64,000 nucleotides of DNA, from assembly GCF_030433675.1 (NCBI RefSeq), contig NZ_JAROCB010000007.1, positions 1 to 64,000 on the forward strand. Reading direction: 5' to 3'. Shown here in pieces: positions 51,028 through 59,839 of the stretch (the first letter of the stretch is position 1; each line of letters begins with the position of its first letter). The translations under genes and the position numbers were made by a program. Below the pieces are notes generated by a model. The model saw only the letters and a program-made list of their open reading frames with translations. It did no database searches and was not told the DNA's origin. The stretch is from Leifsonia virtsii (lineage in GTDB: Bacteria > Actinomycetota > Actinomycetes > Actinomycetales > Microbacteriaceae).

Positions 51028-51830
51028 CTCCGGACCGCCGCCGAGTAGGCGCCGGGAGTGGAGCCGACGACCGCCTTGAACTCACGGCTGAAGTGAGCCT
51101 GGTCGGCGTACCCGAGCGCGGCGGCGAGGTCGGCGAGCGGCGGCGGCTCCTCCGAGCGCAGCGCCGCCGCGGCCTCCTGCAGCCGGTAGCGCTGGATGAG
51201 CCACTTGGGCCCGAAGCCGATGTGGCCGGCGACCAGACGCTGGAGGTGCCGCACGCCCAGCCCGAACCGTTCCGCCAGCTGCTCGACCCGGAGCAGGTCG
51301 CGGTCGTCCTCGACGGCCGTGACGATCCGGTCGACCAAGCGGGCGTCGTCGTCCGGCTCGGGGAGGGTGCCGAGCCACGCCTCGAAGGCGGCGACCGCCG
51401 CGTCGTCGTCACCACGGGCCATCCCGCCGCGGACCTCCTCGGCCAGCCCGCCCGTGCCGTCGACCCGGAGGCGGGGGAGAGGGAGCGCGGACGGCAGGCC
51501 GCGGAGCGAGGCCCCGGCCCAGCCGCGCGCGACGCCGGGGTGCAGCAGCACGCCGAACGCCCATCCCGAACCCTCCAGGGTGCGCGTGCTGAGACCGCGG
51601 TGCGCGCGGAACAGCGCAGCACCCTCCGGCTCGACGACGAGGTTCGCGGTCGGGTACTCGAGCACGTCCTGCCGGATGCTCGTGCCGGCCGGCAGCTCCC
51701 ACCGCGGCAGCCAGTAGTGGCGCACGAAGAGTGCCGCCCGGTCGCCGGGGAACAGCCGCGCGATCCGCACGGGCGCCCCCGGTGTGAGCAGCCCCTTGCT
51801 TCGCGGCTCGACGTCGGTGCGCGCGGTCAC
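51024..51830 (-). CDS. AraC-family transcriptional regulator
   Basis: A 268-residue regulator. The N-terminal half (about 15-160) contains HYWLPRWELPAGTSIRQDVLEYPTANL, a cupin-like pattern common in this AraC subgroup. The double HTH begins at LLRVEQLAERFGLGVRHLQRLV and ends with ALGYADQAHFSREFKAVVGSTPGAY. Its gene overlaps the APH-like kinase, which is the likely target. The GTG start has AGGA upstream. Confidence 0.85.
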   Translation of the reverse strand: MTARTDVEPRSKGLLTPGAPVRIARLFPGDRAALFVRHYWLPRWELPAGTSIRQDVLEYPTANLVVEPEGAALFRAHRGLSTRTLEGSGWAFGVLLHPGVARGWAGASLRGLPSALPLPRLRVDGTGGLAEEVRGGMARGDDDAAVAAFEAWLGTLPEPDDDARLVDRIVTAVEDDRDLLRVEQLAERFGLGVRHLQRLVAGHIGFGPKWLIQRYRLQEAAAALRSEEPPPLADLAAALGYADQAHFSREFKAVVGSTPGAYSAAVRR

Positions 51831-51881
51831 GCTGTCATCCTGGCACGGACGGACGACACCGCGCGGGCGGTTCGGCGACGG

Positions 51882-52448
51882 TCAGCGGGCGAAGCGGACG
51901 CGCTCGAACCAGTACAGCAGCCGCGGCCACGTCTGCCGCAGCTGGGCTGGCGTCATCGGCTCGGCGGGACGGGTGACCGGGACGTCGAGCTCCTCGGCGA
52001 CGCGCTCCATGTCCTCCGACGACCAGAACTGGCCGCGCATGCGGATGAGGAGCCGCCCTTCCGCCGAGGCGACGAACAGCTGGGGCAGGACGTCGAGGGT
52101 GCTGCCCTCGTACACCTTCACCATGATGACGGCGCCGGGTTCCCCAGGGGCCACGCGCACCGTGCGGCCGAAGAAGCCGCGCTCCCGCACACCGGCCGGC
52201 CCCACGACGATGGTCGTGTTGAGGAACGATGCCACTCCCGTGATCGTCAGCGCGATCACGATCAGGTGCGCGACGAGCACGAAGGGCCAGCAGCCGACCG
52301 GGATGGTCAGCCAGTAGAGCACCGCGAAGACGGGCGTCGTCAGGGCCAGGACCGCCACGATGCCCCGGAGGAACAGGTGGCGGTGCGGGCGCAGGATGGT
52401 CTCGCGGGTGGATCCCGCGTCCCTGTGCACCCCGGTCTGCTCGTTCAC
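51882..52448 (-). CDS. Membrane protein of unknown function, two helices
   Basis: A 188-residue protein. Two adjacent membrane helices (IVAVLALTTPVFAVLYWLT, then PFVLVAHLIVIALTITGVA) lie in the first 75 residues. A soluble C-terminal domain follows with VGPAGVRERGFFGRTVRV, resembling bacterial PH-like domains. The GTG at 52448 is chosen because GAGG lies 8 nt upstream; a GTG at 52502 would add 18 residues. The role is unknown. Confidence 0.6.
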   Translation of the reverse strand: MNEQTGVHRDAGSTRETILRPHRHLFLRGIVAVLALTTPVFAVLYWLTIPVGCWPFVLVAHLIVIALTITGVASFLNTTIVVGPAGVRERGFFGRTVRVAPGEPGAVIMVKVYEGSTLDVLPQLFVASAEGRLLIRMRGQFWSSEDMERVAEELDVPVTRPAEPMTPAQLRQTWPRLLYWFERVRFAR

Positions 52449-52551
52449 TCCATGAGCCTCTATGAATCGGAGCGCTCCCGGTAGCGGCATTTTGGGGGAC
52501 ACCCATGCGGGGGGTGGAGCGCCGGACGGCGACCCACCCCGTGCGCCCTCG

Positions 52552-53001
52552 TCAGCCGGCGGCCTTCTTCACGAGCTCCCGGATGCGCTCCTCGTCCTCC
52601 GCCGTCAGGTCGACGATCGCGAAGGCGACCGGCCACAGGGTGCCGTCATCCAGCTGCGCGGGGTCGTTGAAGCCGAGAGTGGAGTACCGGGTCTTGAACT
52701 TCGACGACGGCTGGAAGAAGCAGAACGTCTTGCCGCCGATGGCGTACGCCGGCTGCCCGTACCAGGTCTTCGGCCAGACGTCGGGCACGGTCTCGGTCAC
52801 GATGGCGTGGACGCGCTCGGCCAGCCGCTTGTCGTGGTCGGGCAGCTCGGCGATCTTGTCGAGGACGTCCTGCGTGTCCTCCTCGCGCGTCGCCTTGCCG
52901 CGGCGGGCGCCTTTGACCTCCTTGGAGCGCTCCTTCATGGCGGCGCGCTCCTCGTCGGTGAAGGCGGCGGACGTGGATGTGGTCTCGGTGGTCTTCGTCA
53001 T
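52552..53001 (-). CDS. DUF1801 / YdhG-like protein
   Basis: A 149-residue protein. After a charged N-terminus it has the DUF1801 core VHAIVTETVPDVWPKTWYGQPAYAIGGKTFCFFQPSSKFKTRYSTLGF, a fold related to frataxin-like proteins. The biological role of the family is not settled. TACGGT (complement of 53009-53014) lies 7 nt before the ATG, a leaderless-type start. Confidence 0.85.
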   Translation of the reverse strand: MTKTTETTSTSAAFTDEERAAMKERSKEVKGARRGKATREEDTQDVLDKIAELPDHDKRLAERVHAIVTETVPDVWPKTWYGQPAYAIGGKTFCFFQPSSKFKTRYSTLGFNDPAQLDDGTLWPVAFAIVDLTAEDEERIRELVKKAAG

Positions 53002-53103
53002 GCCTCCGACCGTAGAGGGTCGGACGCGGGTGGCGCTTCTCCGAAACTGCTCTCCTCACGACGGGGCTGGCCGTAGCGTGCGTGGCCCACTACGGTCGAG
53101 CCC

Positions 53104-53469
53104 ATGACAAGCCGATCGGCTCGCGGCGTCCTCACAGCCGCTGTGGTGGTGGCGCTCCTCGCGCTCACCGGATGCACGTCCTCCGATTCCCCGTTCGTCG
53201 GCGACTGGGGCACGGTCGCCTCGGGACAGCCGTCTCTCACCATCTCGTCCGACGGCTCCTTCTCCGGGAGCGACGGCTGCAACCCGGTGGAGGGGAAGGG
53301 CTCGATGTCGGGAGACACCTTCACCTTCGGCCCGTTCGCCTCCATCACCAAGGCATGCCCCGGCGTCACGCCGTGGCTGAACCTGGCCGACACCGCGAAG
53401 GTCGACGGCGGCAAGCTCGTCGTCTACCGGACGGGCGGGAAGCAGGTCGGTTCGCTCGACCGCCGCTAG
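53104..53469 (+). CDS. META-domain (HslJ-like) lipoprotein
   Basis: A 121-residue secreted lipoprotein. The signal peptide ends in LLALTGC with Cys24 as the lipid anchor. The META core follows: FVGDWGTVASGQPSLTISSDGSFSGSDGCNPVEG and FTFGPFASITKACP. META proteins are small beta-barrels of uncertain role on the cell surface. TACGGT lies 7 nt before the ATG (leaderless). Its stop overlaps the convergent ParA-like gene by 4 bp. Confidence 0.85.
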   Translation: MTSRSARGVLTAAVVVALLALTGCTSSDSPFVGDWGTVASGQPSLTISSDGSFSGSDGCNPVEGKGSMSGDTFTFGPFASITKACPGVTPWLNLADTAKVDGGKLVVYRTGGKQVGSLDRR

Positions 53470-54688
53470 AGACCTTCCGCGACCGCGGCGGCTGCGTGCA
53501 GCCAGGCGCGGCGGGTGCGCGGCGCCAGCGACTCGAACGAGAGCCGGCCGCCGTGCATCTCCGGATCGAACGGGATGGTGACCGCCCGTCGGGCGAGCGG
53601 CTCGAAGCCTTTGGCGACGCGTCCGACCTCCGAGGCCGGCCCGGTGCGCTCGGACTGCGACACGATCACGACCGCCTCGCGCGCCAGCCGGGCCGAGTGC
53701 GCGTCCCGCTGCAGCAAGGCCTCCAGGAGCAGAGCGCCCGCCTCCGCATGCTCGCCGAGCGCGGTGGTGGCGATGACGAGCTGGTCTGTGTGGTCGATCA
53801 TCCGGAGCCAGCGCTCGGCCGACTCGTCGTTGCCGCTGTCGATGATGACCAGCCGGTAGAACTTCGTGGCGACGGTGTGGAGGCGGTCGAAGTCGGCGCT
53901 GGAGATGCGCTGCTCGGTGGCGAGCATCGTCGGGTTCGAGCGGAGCACGTCGTACTTGTCGGCGTTTGGTGGTGCACGTAATGGCCGATGTCGGCCGTGC
54001 GGGCGCCGGCCGACATCAGGGTGTCGGTCGCCGGCAGCAGCGACTGCACGGTGGCGTCGTGGTCGTCCTTCTCGGTGCGCCAGCCGAGCGTGCCGCGGGT
54101 CTCGTTGTTGTCCCAGGCGAGCACGCCGGAACCGCCGTTGCGCGCGAACACCGCCGACAGGAGGGCCGTCGTCGGCGTCTTGTTGGCTCCGCCCTTGCCG
54201 TTCACGATCGCGATGGTGCGGGGTCCGGCCCAGTGGCGGCTCACCGCATCCAGCTCCGCCCGCTCCCGGAGCTCGGCGGCGGAGGGCGCGAGCGGCATCC
54301 CGGCCCGGGCGAGGGCACCGCGGAGGCCCTGCTTCGCGCGGTCGGGGCGGGGCCGTTCGACGTACAGGAACGACTCGCGGGCGGGCGCGTCGGCGGAGGG
54401 GATGGGCTCGGGGGCGTCGATGGAACCGACCGAGAGGGCCTCCTCGTCGCCGATGCTGCCGTCGGGCTGGACGGCGAGCAGCCAGTCGCCCTCCTCGTCG
54501 GAGACGGTGAGCCGCACCGGGCGGCCGGCGGCGGCCGCCAGCTCGCCCACGCGGCCGAAGACGGCCTCGCGCAGGCGCTGCGTGCTGTCCTCGGCGAAGC
54601 TCTCGTGCACGCCGTCGCCGGTCAGCTCGCCGGTCGCGTCCGGCGAGAGCCGCGCGCTCAGGTGCGGCGATGAGGTCAGGTCGATCAC
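53466..54688 (-). pseudogene. ParA/MinD-like ATPase gene with a frame disruption
   Basis: Two overlapping frames together encode one MinD/ParA-like protein of about 407 residues. The N-terminal part starts at GTG 54688 (GGAAGGA 6 nt upstream) and carries the P-loop GKGGANKTPTTALL and WDNNETRGTLGWRTE. The C-terminal part has FYRLVIIDSGNDESAERWL (Walker B region) and ends at 53466. They join at 53961-53962, where one base is missing: ..HHQT continues as DKYDVLRSN only after a -1 shift. This may be a real mutation, a sequencing error or, less likely, programmed frameshifting. No slippery heptamer is visible. Confidence 0.75.
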
Positions 54689-54817
54689 GGTGGTTCCTTC
54701 CGCGGTCCGTGCGCGGAGACGGCACAGACCGACATCGGACGGTAGACGCGTTCCATGCCCCGGTCCAGCGTCGCCCAGGCGTTTGCCAGGTGCCGACGCG
54801 CGCTCAGCGAACACCGG

Positions 54818-55510
54818 TCACGGCACCCGCGCCGCCTCGGGCACCTCCGCCCTGCCGTCGACCATCGTGACCAGCTCGTCCAGGGCTCCGCGGTGCACGA
54901 GGTCGTGCGTCACCAGCAGGGTCGCGGTGCCGCGGTCGCGGCTGAGGTCGTGGATGAGCTGCATGATCGCGGCGCCGCGCTCCTGGTCGAGCGCGCTGGT
55001 GGGCTCGTCGACGAGCAGCACGGACGGCTCGTGCACCAGGGCGCGGGCGATCGCCACGCGCTGGCGCTGGCCGCCGGAGAGCTGAGCGGGGCGCTTGCCG
55101 GCGTGCGCGGCGAGGCCGACCGCGTCCAAGAGCTCGTCGGCGCGTCGCCCCACCTCCTTGCGCCTGTCGCGCCGGCCGCCGAGCTCGGCCATGACGAGCA
55201 GCTGCTCGCGGGCGGTCAGAGCGGGCAGGAGGTTCGACTGCTGGAAGACGATGCCGATGCGGTCGCGGCGCAGGGCCGTCGCCTCGCGTCGGGTCAGGCC
55301 GGCGGCATCCACGTCGTCGATGAGGACGCGGCCGGAGTCCGGCCGGATCAGCGTCGCCGCGACGGCGAGCAGGGAGGACTTGCCGGAGCCGGACGGCCCG
55401 GTGATCCCGGTCACGACGCCCGGTCGGGCGGTGAGGGAGACGCGGTCGACCGCGGTGATGCGCGCGTCTCCGTCCGGGAAGGTGAGGGTGACGTCGTCGA
55501 GGGTGATCAT
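54818..55510 (-). CDS. ABC transporter ATPase, LolD/MacB type
   Basis: A 230-residue ATPase. Walker A is GPSGSGKSS, the signature is LSGGQRQRVAIARAL, Walker B is VLLVDEPTSALD and the switch His is in LLVTHDLVHRG. It partners the FtsX-like permease whose 3' end it overlaps by 4 bp. MacB/Lol-type transporters move lipoproteins, peptides or drugs by mechanotransmission, and in Gram-positives often serve envelope-stress or peptide-resistance modules. A histidine kinase/response regulator pair is divergent. Confidence 0.9.
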   Translation of the reverse strand: MITLDDVTLTFPDGDARITAVDRVSLTARPGVVTGITGPSGSGKSSLLAVAATLIRPDSGRVLIDDVDAAGLTRREATALRRDRIGIVFQQSNLLPALTAREQLLVMAELGGRRDRRKEVGRRADELLDAVGLAAHAGKRPAQLSGGQRQRVAIARALVHEPSVLLVDEPTSALDQERGAAIMQLIHDLSRDRGTATLLVTHDLVHRGALDELVTMVDGRAEVPEAARVP

Positions 55511-56610
55511 CGGTTGCTCCCGAGTGCGGTGAGGGGGTCTGCGGAGGTGACGGTGCGGAGCGCGACGGCCGCGCCGGCGAGGCCCAGCAGCGCCATGGCG
55601 GCGGCGGGAAGGGCGGTGGTGAGGGGGCTGAGCAGGAACGGCAGCGCGCCGCCGGCCAGGAGTCCGAGCCCGACGACCGCGGCCATCCCGACGCCGATGC
55701 CGACGACCAGCACGACCAGGGCCTGGCCGAGCGCATCCCGGACCAGGGCGCCCGTGGATGCGCCGAGCGCCTTGAGCACGGCGATGTCGGCGGAGCGCTG
55801 CATCGTCCACACGGTGAAGAACGCGCCGACGACCAGGGCGGAGACGCCGAACAGCAGCGCGATCATCAGGCCGAGCGACCCGATCTCCGACGTGAAGGTC
55901 TCCAGCGCGGTCAGGCTCAGCAGCGCCGGGTTCGCGACCGTTCCGGTGGCGGAGGCGACGGCGTCCCAGTCGGGGGAGCCGCTCACGGCGAGCACGGTCG
56001 GCTCGCCGCTGCCGCCCAGGCGGCTGTCGGCGGCGGCCCAGGCGGACGGGGTCAGTGCGACGACAGGGGTGTGGCTGTACCAGAGGTCGCCGCCGACCGT
56101 GCCGACCCGATAGCTGGTGCCGGCGATGGACACGTGGCCGCCCACTCCGACCCCCAGGTCTTTCGCAGCGCCGGCCGACAGGCCGATCTCGCCGTCGCGT
56201 CGCGGGGCGAGGTCGGTGACGGCGGAGGCCGGAGCGTCGTCCGGCATCCCGAACAGCGCGACACCGACCGAGGTCGCGTCGCCGGACGCGGTGCCGCCGG
56301 ACGTGGCGCGGGAGGCACGTCCCTGCGCGATGCCGATGGCGGTGGCTTCGTGCACGCCGTCGGCGTGCCGCCACGCCGAGACGGTCTCGGGCGACAGGGT
56401 CGACTCCGAGAACGACGGCCGCTCGCCGCTCGAGGTCTGCAGCACGAGCCGGTCGCCCGGCAGGTTCAGGACGGCCGAGACGTTCTGCGCGGCGAGCCCG
56501 CCGGCGAGGCCGGCCAAGAAGCCGACGAGGAGGGTGATGAGGGCGACGACCGCGCCGATCAGGAGGAACCGGCCACGGGCGTGCCGGAGGTCGCGCCAGG
56601 CGACGAACAC
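55507..56610 (-). CDS. ABC transporter permease, FtsX/MacB type
   Basis: A 367-residue permease. The first helix (LLIGAVVALITLLVGFLAGL, about 16-35) is followed by an extracellular domain of about 200 residues and three C-terminal helices (about 255-350) containing MQRSADIAVLKALGAST. This matches the FtsX fold. The GTG at 56610 has GGAAAGGA 5 nt upstream. Its divergent neighbour is a sensor kinase, which may control it. Confidence 0.88.
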   Translation of the reverse strand: MFVAWRDLRHARGRFLLIGAVVALITLLVGFLAGLAGGLAAQNVSAVLNLPGDRLVLQTSSGERPSFSESTLSPETVSAWRHADGVHEATAIGIAQGRASRATSGGTASGDATSVGVALFGMPDDAPASAVTDLAPRRDGEIGLSAGAAKDLGVGVGGHVSIAGTSYRVGTVGGDLWYSHTPVVALTPSAWAAADSRLGGSGEPTVLAVSGSPDWDAVASATGTVANPALLSLTALETFTSEIGSLGLMIALLFGVSALVVGAFFTVWTMQRSADIAVLKALGASTGALVRDALGQALVVLVVGIGVGMAAVVGLGLLAGGALPFLLSPLTTALPAAAMALLGLAGAAVALRTVTSADPLTALGSNR

Positions 56611-56758
56611 GTTGGTCCTTTCCGGGCCGCGGACCCTCCGCGACGCCTTCTCCAGCCTTCCGTCGGGCGCGCGGCCGGTCATCGCCAGCCGGATGGGTCC
56701 TGCGATCGAACTTTCGGTTGATCCGCTCCGGCCGCGCATTTCGTATCCTGAGGACGAC

Positions 56759-57934
56759 ATGCCGCACACACCCCTGACCCCCGTGTTCGTCGGCCTGCGC
56801 ATCGGCCTGCACGTGCTGGTCGCCGCGCTCCTCGCGCTCGTGGTGCTACGGGTGCTGCTCGTCCCGTCGCCGTTCGGCTGGGTCGCGCTGCTGCTGGCCC
56901 TCCTGTTCGCCGCCGTCTACGTCGCGGGCGCCGTCGTCGCGCGCCAGTCCGCGGACCGCCGCCGGGTGGGCGGCGTGCTGTGGATCTCGGCACTCACCCT
57001 GGTGTGGGTCGCCCTCGTCTTCCTCGTGCCGGAGGCGGCCTACCTGGTCTTCCCGCTCTTCTTCCTCTACCTGCACGTGCTGCCCCCGAGGATCGGACCG
57101 GTCGCGGTGGTGGTCGCGACCGTCGTCGCCATCGTCGCGCTCGGCCTGCACTCGGGCTTCACTCTCGGCGGCGTCATCGGGCCGCTGGTCGGCGCGGGGG
57201 TCGCCCTCCTGATCGGCCTCGGGTATCGCGCGCTCGCCCGGGAGTCGGCCGAGCGGGAGGCCCTGCTCGCCGAGCTGCTGGCGACCCGGGACCGGCTGGC
57301 CGCGTCCGAGCGCGAGCAGGGCATGCTCGCGGAGCGCTCCCGCCTGGCGCGCGAGCTGCACGACACCGTGGCGCAGAGCCTGTCGAGCATCCGGCTGCTG
57401 CTCTTCGCGGCGGAGCAGGCCGACGACGGCCGGCCCGGGATCGAGCACGTCCGGCTGGCCCGCGAGACGGCGGCGGACGCGCTCTCGGAGACGCGGCGCT
57501 TCATCCGGGAGCTGACCCCGCCGTCCCTCGACCAGGGCCTCGGGCCCGCGCTGCGGCGGCTGGGGGACCAGTGGACGCGCGACGGACTGACCGTCACCGT
57601 CACCGCCGTGGTCGACGACCGCATCCCGATGGACGCGCAGACCGCGCTGCTGCGGATCGCCCAGGGCGCGGTGGCGAACGTCGCGCAGCACGCGGGCGCC
57701 GCGAACGTGCGCATCGAGCTCGAGGCCGACGGATCCCGCATCCGCCTGGTCGTGGCCGACGACGGGTCCGGCTTCGACCCTGCCGCCGCGCGCGCCGTCG
57801 CCGCGTCGACCGACTCGTTCGGGCTGCGCGCCATCCAGGAGCGGGTGGATCAGCTCGGGGGAGAGCTGCGCATCGACAGCGCTCCGGGCCGCGGCACGAC
57901 CCTCACGGTCACGCTCGGGACGGGGGAGCGATGA
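56759..57934 (+). CDS. NarL-type sensor histidine kinase
   Basis: A 391-residue membrane kinase. About five or six helices (residues 10-158) form the sensor. The phosphorylated His201 lies in the HisKA_3 motif RLARELHDTVAQSLSS, and the ATP-binding domain has VANVAQHAGAANVRIELE (N-box) and VVADDGSGFDP (G-box). It phosphorylates the overlapping response regulator (ATGA). It is divergent from the FtsX-type transporter, a frequent arrangement for sensing envelope stress or peptides, although the stimulus is unknown. Confidence 0.92.
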   Translation: MPHTPLTPVFVGLRIGLHVLVAALLALVVLRVLLVPSPFGWVALLLALLFAAVYVAGAVVARQSADRRRVGGVLWISALTLVWVALVFLVPEAAYLVFPLFFLYLHVLPPRIGPVAVVVATVVAIVALGLHSGFTLGGVIGPLVGAGVALLIGLGYRALARESAEREALLAELLATRDRLAASEREQGMLAERSRLARELHDTVAQSLSSIRLLLFAAEQADDGRPGIEHVRLARETAADALSETRRFIRELTPPSLDQGLGPALRRLGDQWTRDGLTVTVTAVVDDRIPMDAQTALLRIAQGAVANVAQHAGAANVRIELEADGSRIRLVVADDGSGFDPAAARAVAASTDSFGLRAIQERVDQLGGELRIDSAPGRGTTLTVTLGTGER

Positions 57935-58551
57935 TCCATGTCCTGATCGCCGACGACCATCCGGTCGTGCGCGCCGGCCTGCGCGCGCTGCTGACGGCGG
58001 CGGAGGACGTGACCGTGGTCGGCGAGGCGGCGACGCCGGACGAGGCGGTCCAGCTCGCTGAGCGGCTCGCCCCGGAACTGGTGCTGATGGACCTGCAGTT
58101 CGGCGAGGCCGACACCGGAGCGGATGCGACCCGCCGTATCCGGTCGCTGGATGCGGCGCCGTACGTGCTCGTCCTCACCAACTACGACACCGACGGCGAC
58201 ATCCTCGGCGCTGTCGAGGCCGGAGCGAGCGGCTATCTGCTGAAGGACGCGCCGCCGCACGAGCTCGTGGCCGCCGTGCGGGCGGCGGCGCGCGGGGAGA
58301 GCGCCCTCGCCCCCGCCATCGCCGGCCGCCTGCTCGCCCGGATGCGCGCCCCGCAGGTGAGCCTGTCGGCGCGCGAGATCGAGGTGCTCCAGCTGGTCGC
58401 GGAAGGCGCGTCGAACGGCGAGATCGCGGCGAGACTGCATGTCACGGACGCGACGGTGAAGTCCCACCTCGTGCACGTCTTCTCGAAGCTCGGCGTCGGT
58501 TCGCGGACGGCCGCGGTGGCGGAGGCGCGGGGGCTGGGCATCCTGCGCTGA
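57931..58551 (+). CDS. NarL/FixJ-family response regulator
   Basis: A 206-residue regulator. The receiver domain has the acidic pocket ADDH, phosphoacceptor Asp54 in LVLMDLQFGEADTG, and conserved Lys in SGYLLKDAPPHEL. The C-terminal LuxR-type HTH is SLSAREIEVLQLVAEGASNGEIAARLHVTDATVKSHLVHVFSKLGVGSR. Its start overlaps the kinase stop by 4 bp. Likely targets are the divergent transporter and itself. Confidence 0.95.
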   Translation: MIHVLIADDHPVVRAGLRALLTAAEDVTVVGEAATPDEAVQLAERLAPELVLMDLQFGEADTGADATRRIRSLDAAPYVLVLTNYDTDGDILGAVEAGASGYLLKDAPPHELVAAVRAAARGESALAPAIAGRLLARMRAPQVSLSAREIEVLQLVAEGASNGEIAARLHVTDATVKSHLVHVFSKLGVGSRTAAVAEARGLGILR

Positions 58552-58699
58552 CGCCGGCCGAAGCGAATGCGCTCGTTGGCTTTTCGTTGCGCATGGCGGA
58601 CAATTGGGGTGTGACGTCGGCGGGGCGGACGGTAGCCCCCAGCCGAGCGACGGCCCGTCGGCGTCTCTCGACCGGAAGACCCCGGCTTTCCCGCGGCGA

Positions 58700-59749
58700 T
58701 CAGCGCAGCGCCATCCCGGGCACGCGGCGGCGGATGGCCTCGAGCGTCGCCTCGTCGGAGACGCCCTGCCAGTCCCACCGCGGTGTGTACGGTGCGGTGA
58801 GGGCGGTGACCTCGTCATCGGTGAGCTCCACGTCCAGGGAGGCGATGGCCTCGTCGATCTGCTGCGTGGTGTTGGCGCCGACCAGCGGAGCGGTCACGAC
58901 CGGCTGGCGGTGCAGCCAGGCGAGGGAGATGGTCGCCCGGCTGACCCTGTGCGCTGTGGCGACCTCGCCGACCGCGTCGATGATGGCGTGGTTCGACTCC
59001 TCTTCGGCGGGCGTGTAGAGCAGGTCGGCGTAGTCGCCGTCGCTCTCGGATCGCACGGTAGTGCGCGCCTCGTCCCAGGCGCGGGTCAGACGGCCCCGGG
59101 CCTGCGGGCTCCACACGATCGTGCCGACGCCTTCGTCCAGGCAGAGCGGGATCATCTCGCGCTCCTCCTCGCGGGCGAGGAGGTTGTAGTGGTCCTGCAT
59201 GCTGACGAACCGGGCCCAGCCGTGCTGCTTCTGCAGGTTGAGCACCTTGGCGAACTCCCACGCGAACATGGACGACGCGCCGAGGTAGCGCACCTTGCCC
59301 GCCTTGACGAGGTCGTGCAGCGCCTCCAGGGTCTCCTCCAGCGGGGTGGAGTGGTCGTTGCGGTGGATCTGGTAGAGGTCGATGTAGTCCGTGCCCAGGC
59401 GGCGCAGCGAGTGGTCGACCTCGGTCATGATCGCTTTGCGGGAGAGGCCCCGGCCGTTCGGCCCTGGCCGCATCGGGTGGCGCAGCTTGGTGGCGATGAC
59501 GACGTCGTCGCGGTCGGCGAAGTCGGCGAGCGCCCGGCCGAGGATCTCCTCGCTCGAGCCGTTGGAGTACATGTTGGCGGTGTCGAAGAAGTTGATGCCG
59601 GCTTCCAGCGCGTGCTTGATGAGCGGCCGCGCCTCTTCCTCGCCCTTGGACCAGACGGGGTGGCCGCGGTCGGGCTCGCCGTAGGTCATCGCGCCGATCG
59701 CGATGGGGGAGACGTCGAGGCCGGTCGTGCCGAGCTTGCGATACTGCAT
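58700..59749 (-). CDS. Aldo/keto reductase
   Basis: A 349-residue NADPH-dependent oxidoreductase with a TIM barrel. The catalytic tetrad is visible: Asp56 and Tyr61 in FFDTANMY, Lys88 in IATKL and His129 in DLYQIHRND. It belongs to the group of YhdN/IolS-like reductases acting on aldehydes or ketosugars. AAGGAG lies 7 nt before the ATG. It is divergent from a TetR gene, with two identical operators between them, so it is probably derepressed by a small molecule. Confidence 0.93.
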   Translation of the reverse strand: MQYRKLGTTGLDVSPIAIGAMTYGEPDRGHPVWSKGEEEARPLIKHALEAGINFFDTANMYSNGSSEEILGRALADFADRDDVVIATKLRHPMRPGPNGRGLSRKAIMTEVDHSLRRLGTDYIDLYQIHRNDHSTPLEETLEALHDLVKAGKVRYLGASSMFAWEFAKVLNLQKQHGWARFVSMQDHYNLLAREEEREMIPLCLDEGVGTIVWSPQARGRLTRAWDEARTTVRSESDGDYADLLYTPAEEESNHAIIDAVGEVATAHRVSRATISLAWLHRQPVVTAPLVGANTTQQIDEAIASLDVELTDDEVTALTAPYTPRWDWQGVSDEATLEAIRRRVPGMALR

Positions 59750-59771
59750 GGGATCTCCTTGCGGGTATAGT

Positions 59772-59818
59772 CGGAGAGTTCTCCGCTTGTGGGAGGGACG
59801 CTACCGGAGAGTTCTCCG
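59772..59818. promoter_or_regulatory. Twin TetR operators between divergent aldo/keto reductase and TetR genes
   Basis: The 14-bp sequence CGGAGAGTTCTCCG occurs twice without change (59772-59785 and 59805-59818). Each has 6-bp inverted arms CGGAGA/TCTCCG around GT. The copies are 33 bp apart (start to start), about three helical turns, so both could be bound from one DNA face. The position between the divergent starts fits repression of both genes. Confidence 0.8.
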
Positions 59819-59839
59819 TTTTGCAAGAGAGGATGGCGC

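Noticed and set aside
53798-54814. Two separate genes instead of one disrupted ParA-like gene
   Set aside because: The first frame after 53961 turns into Ser/Thr-rich shadow sequence, while the second frame continues the expected ParA fold directly, so one gene with a missing base explains both.
59772-59818. A short direct repeat that could be read as a two-unit CRISPR-like array
   Set aside because: There are only two 14-bp palindromic units between divergent genes, which is a regulator operator layout. No cas gene or further units are present anywhere in the window.
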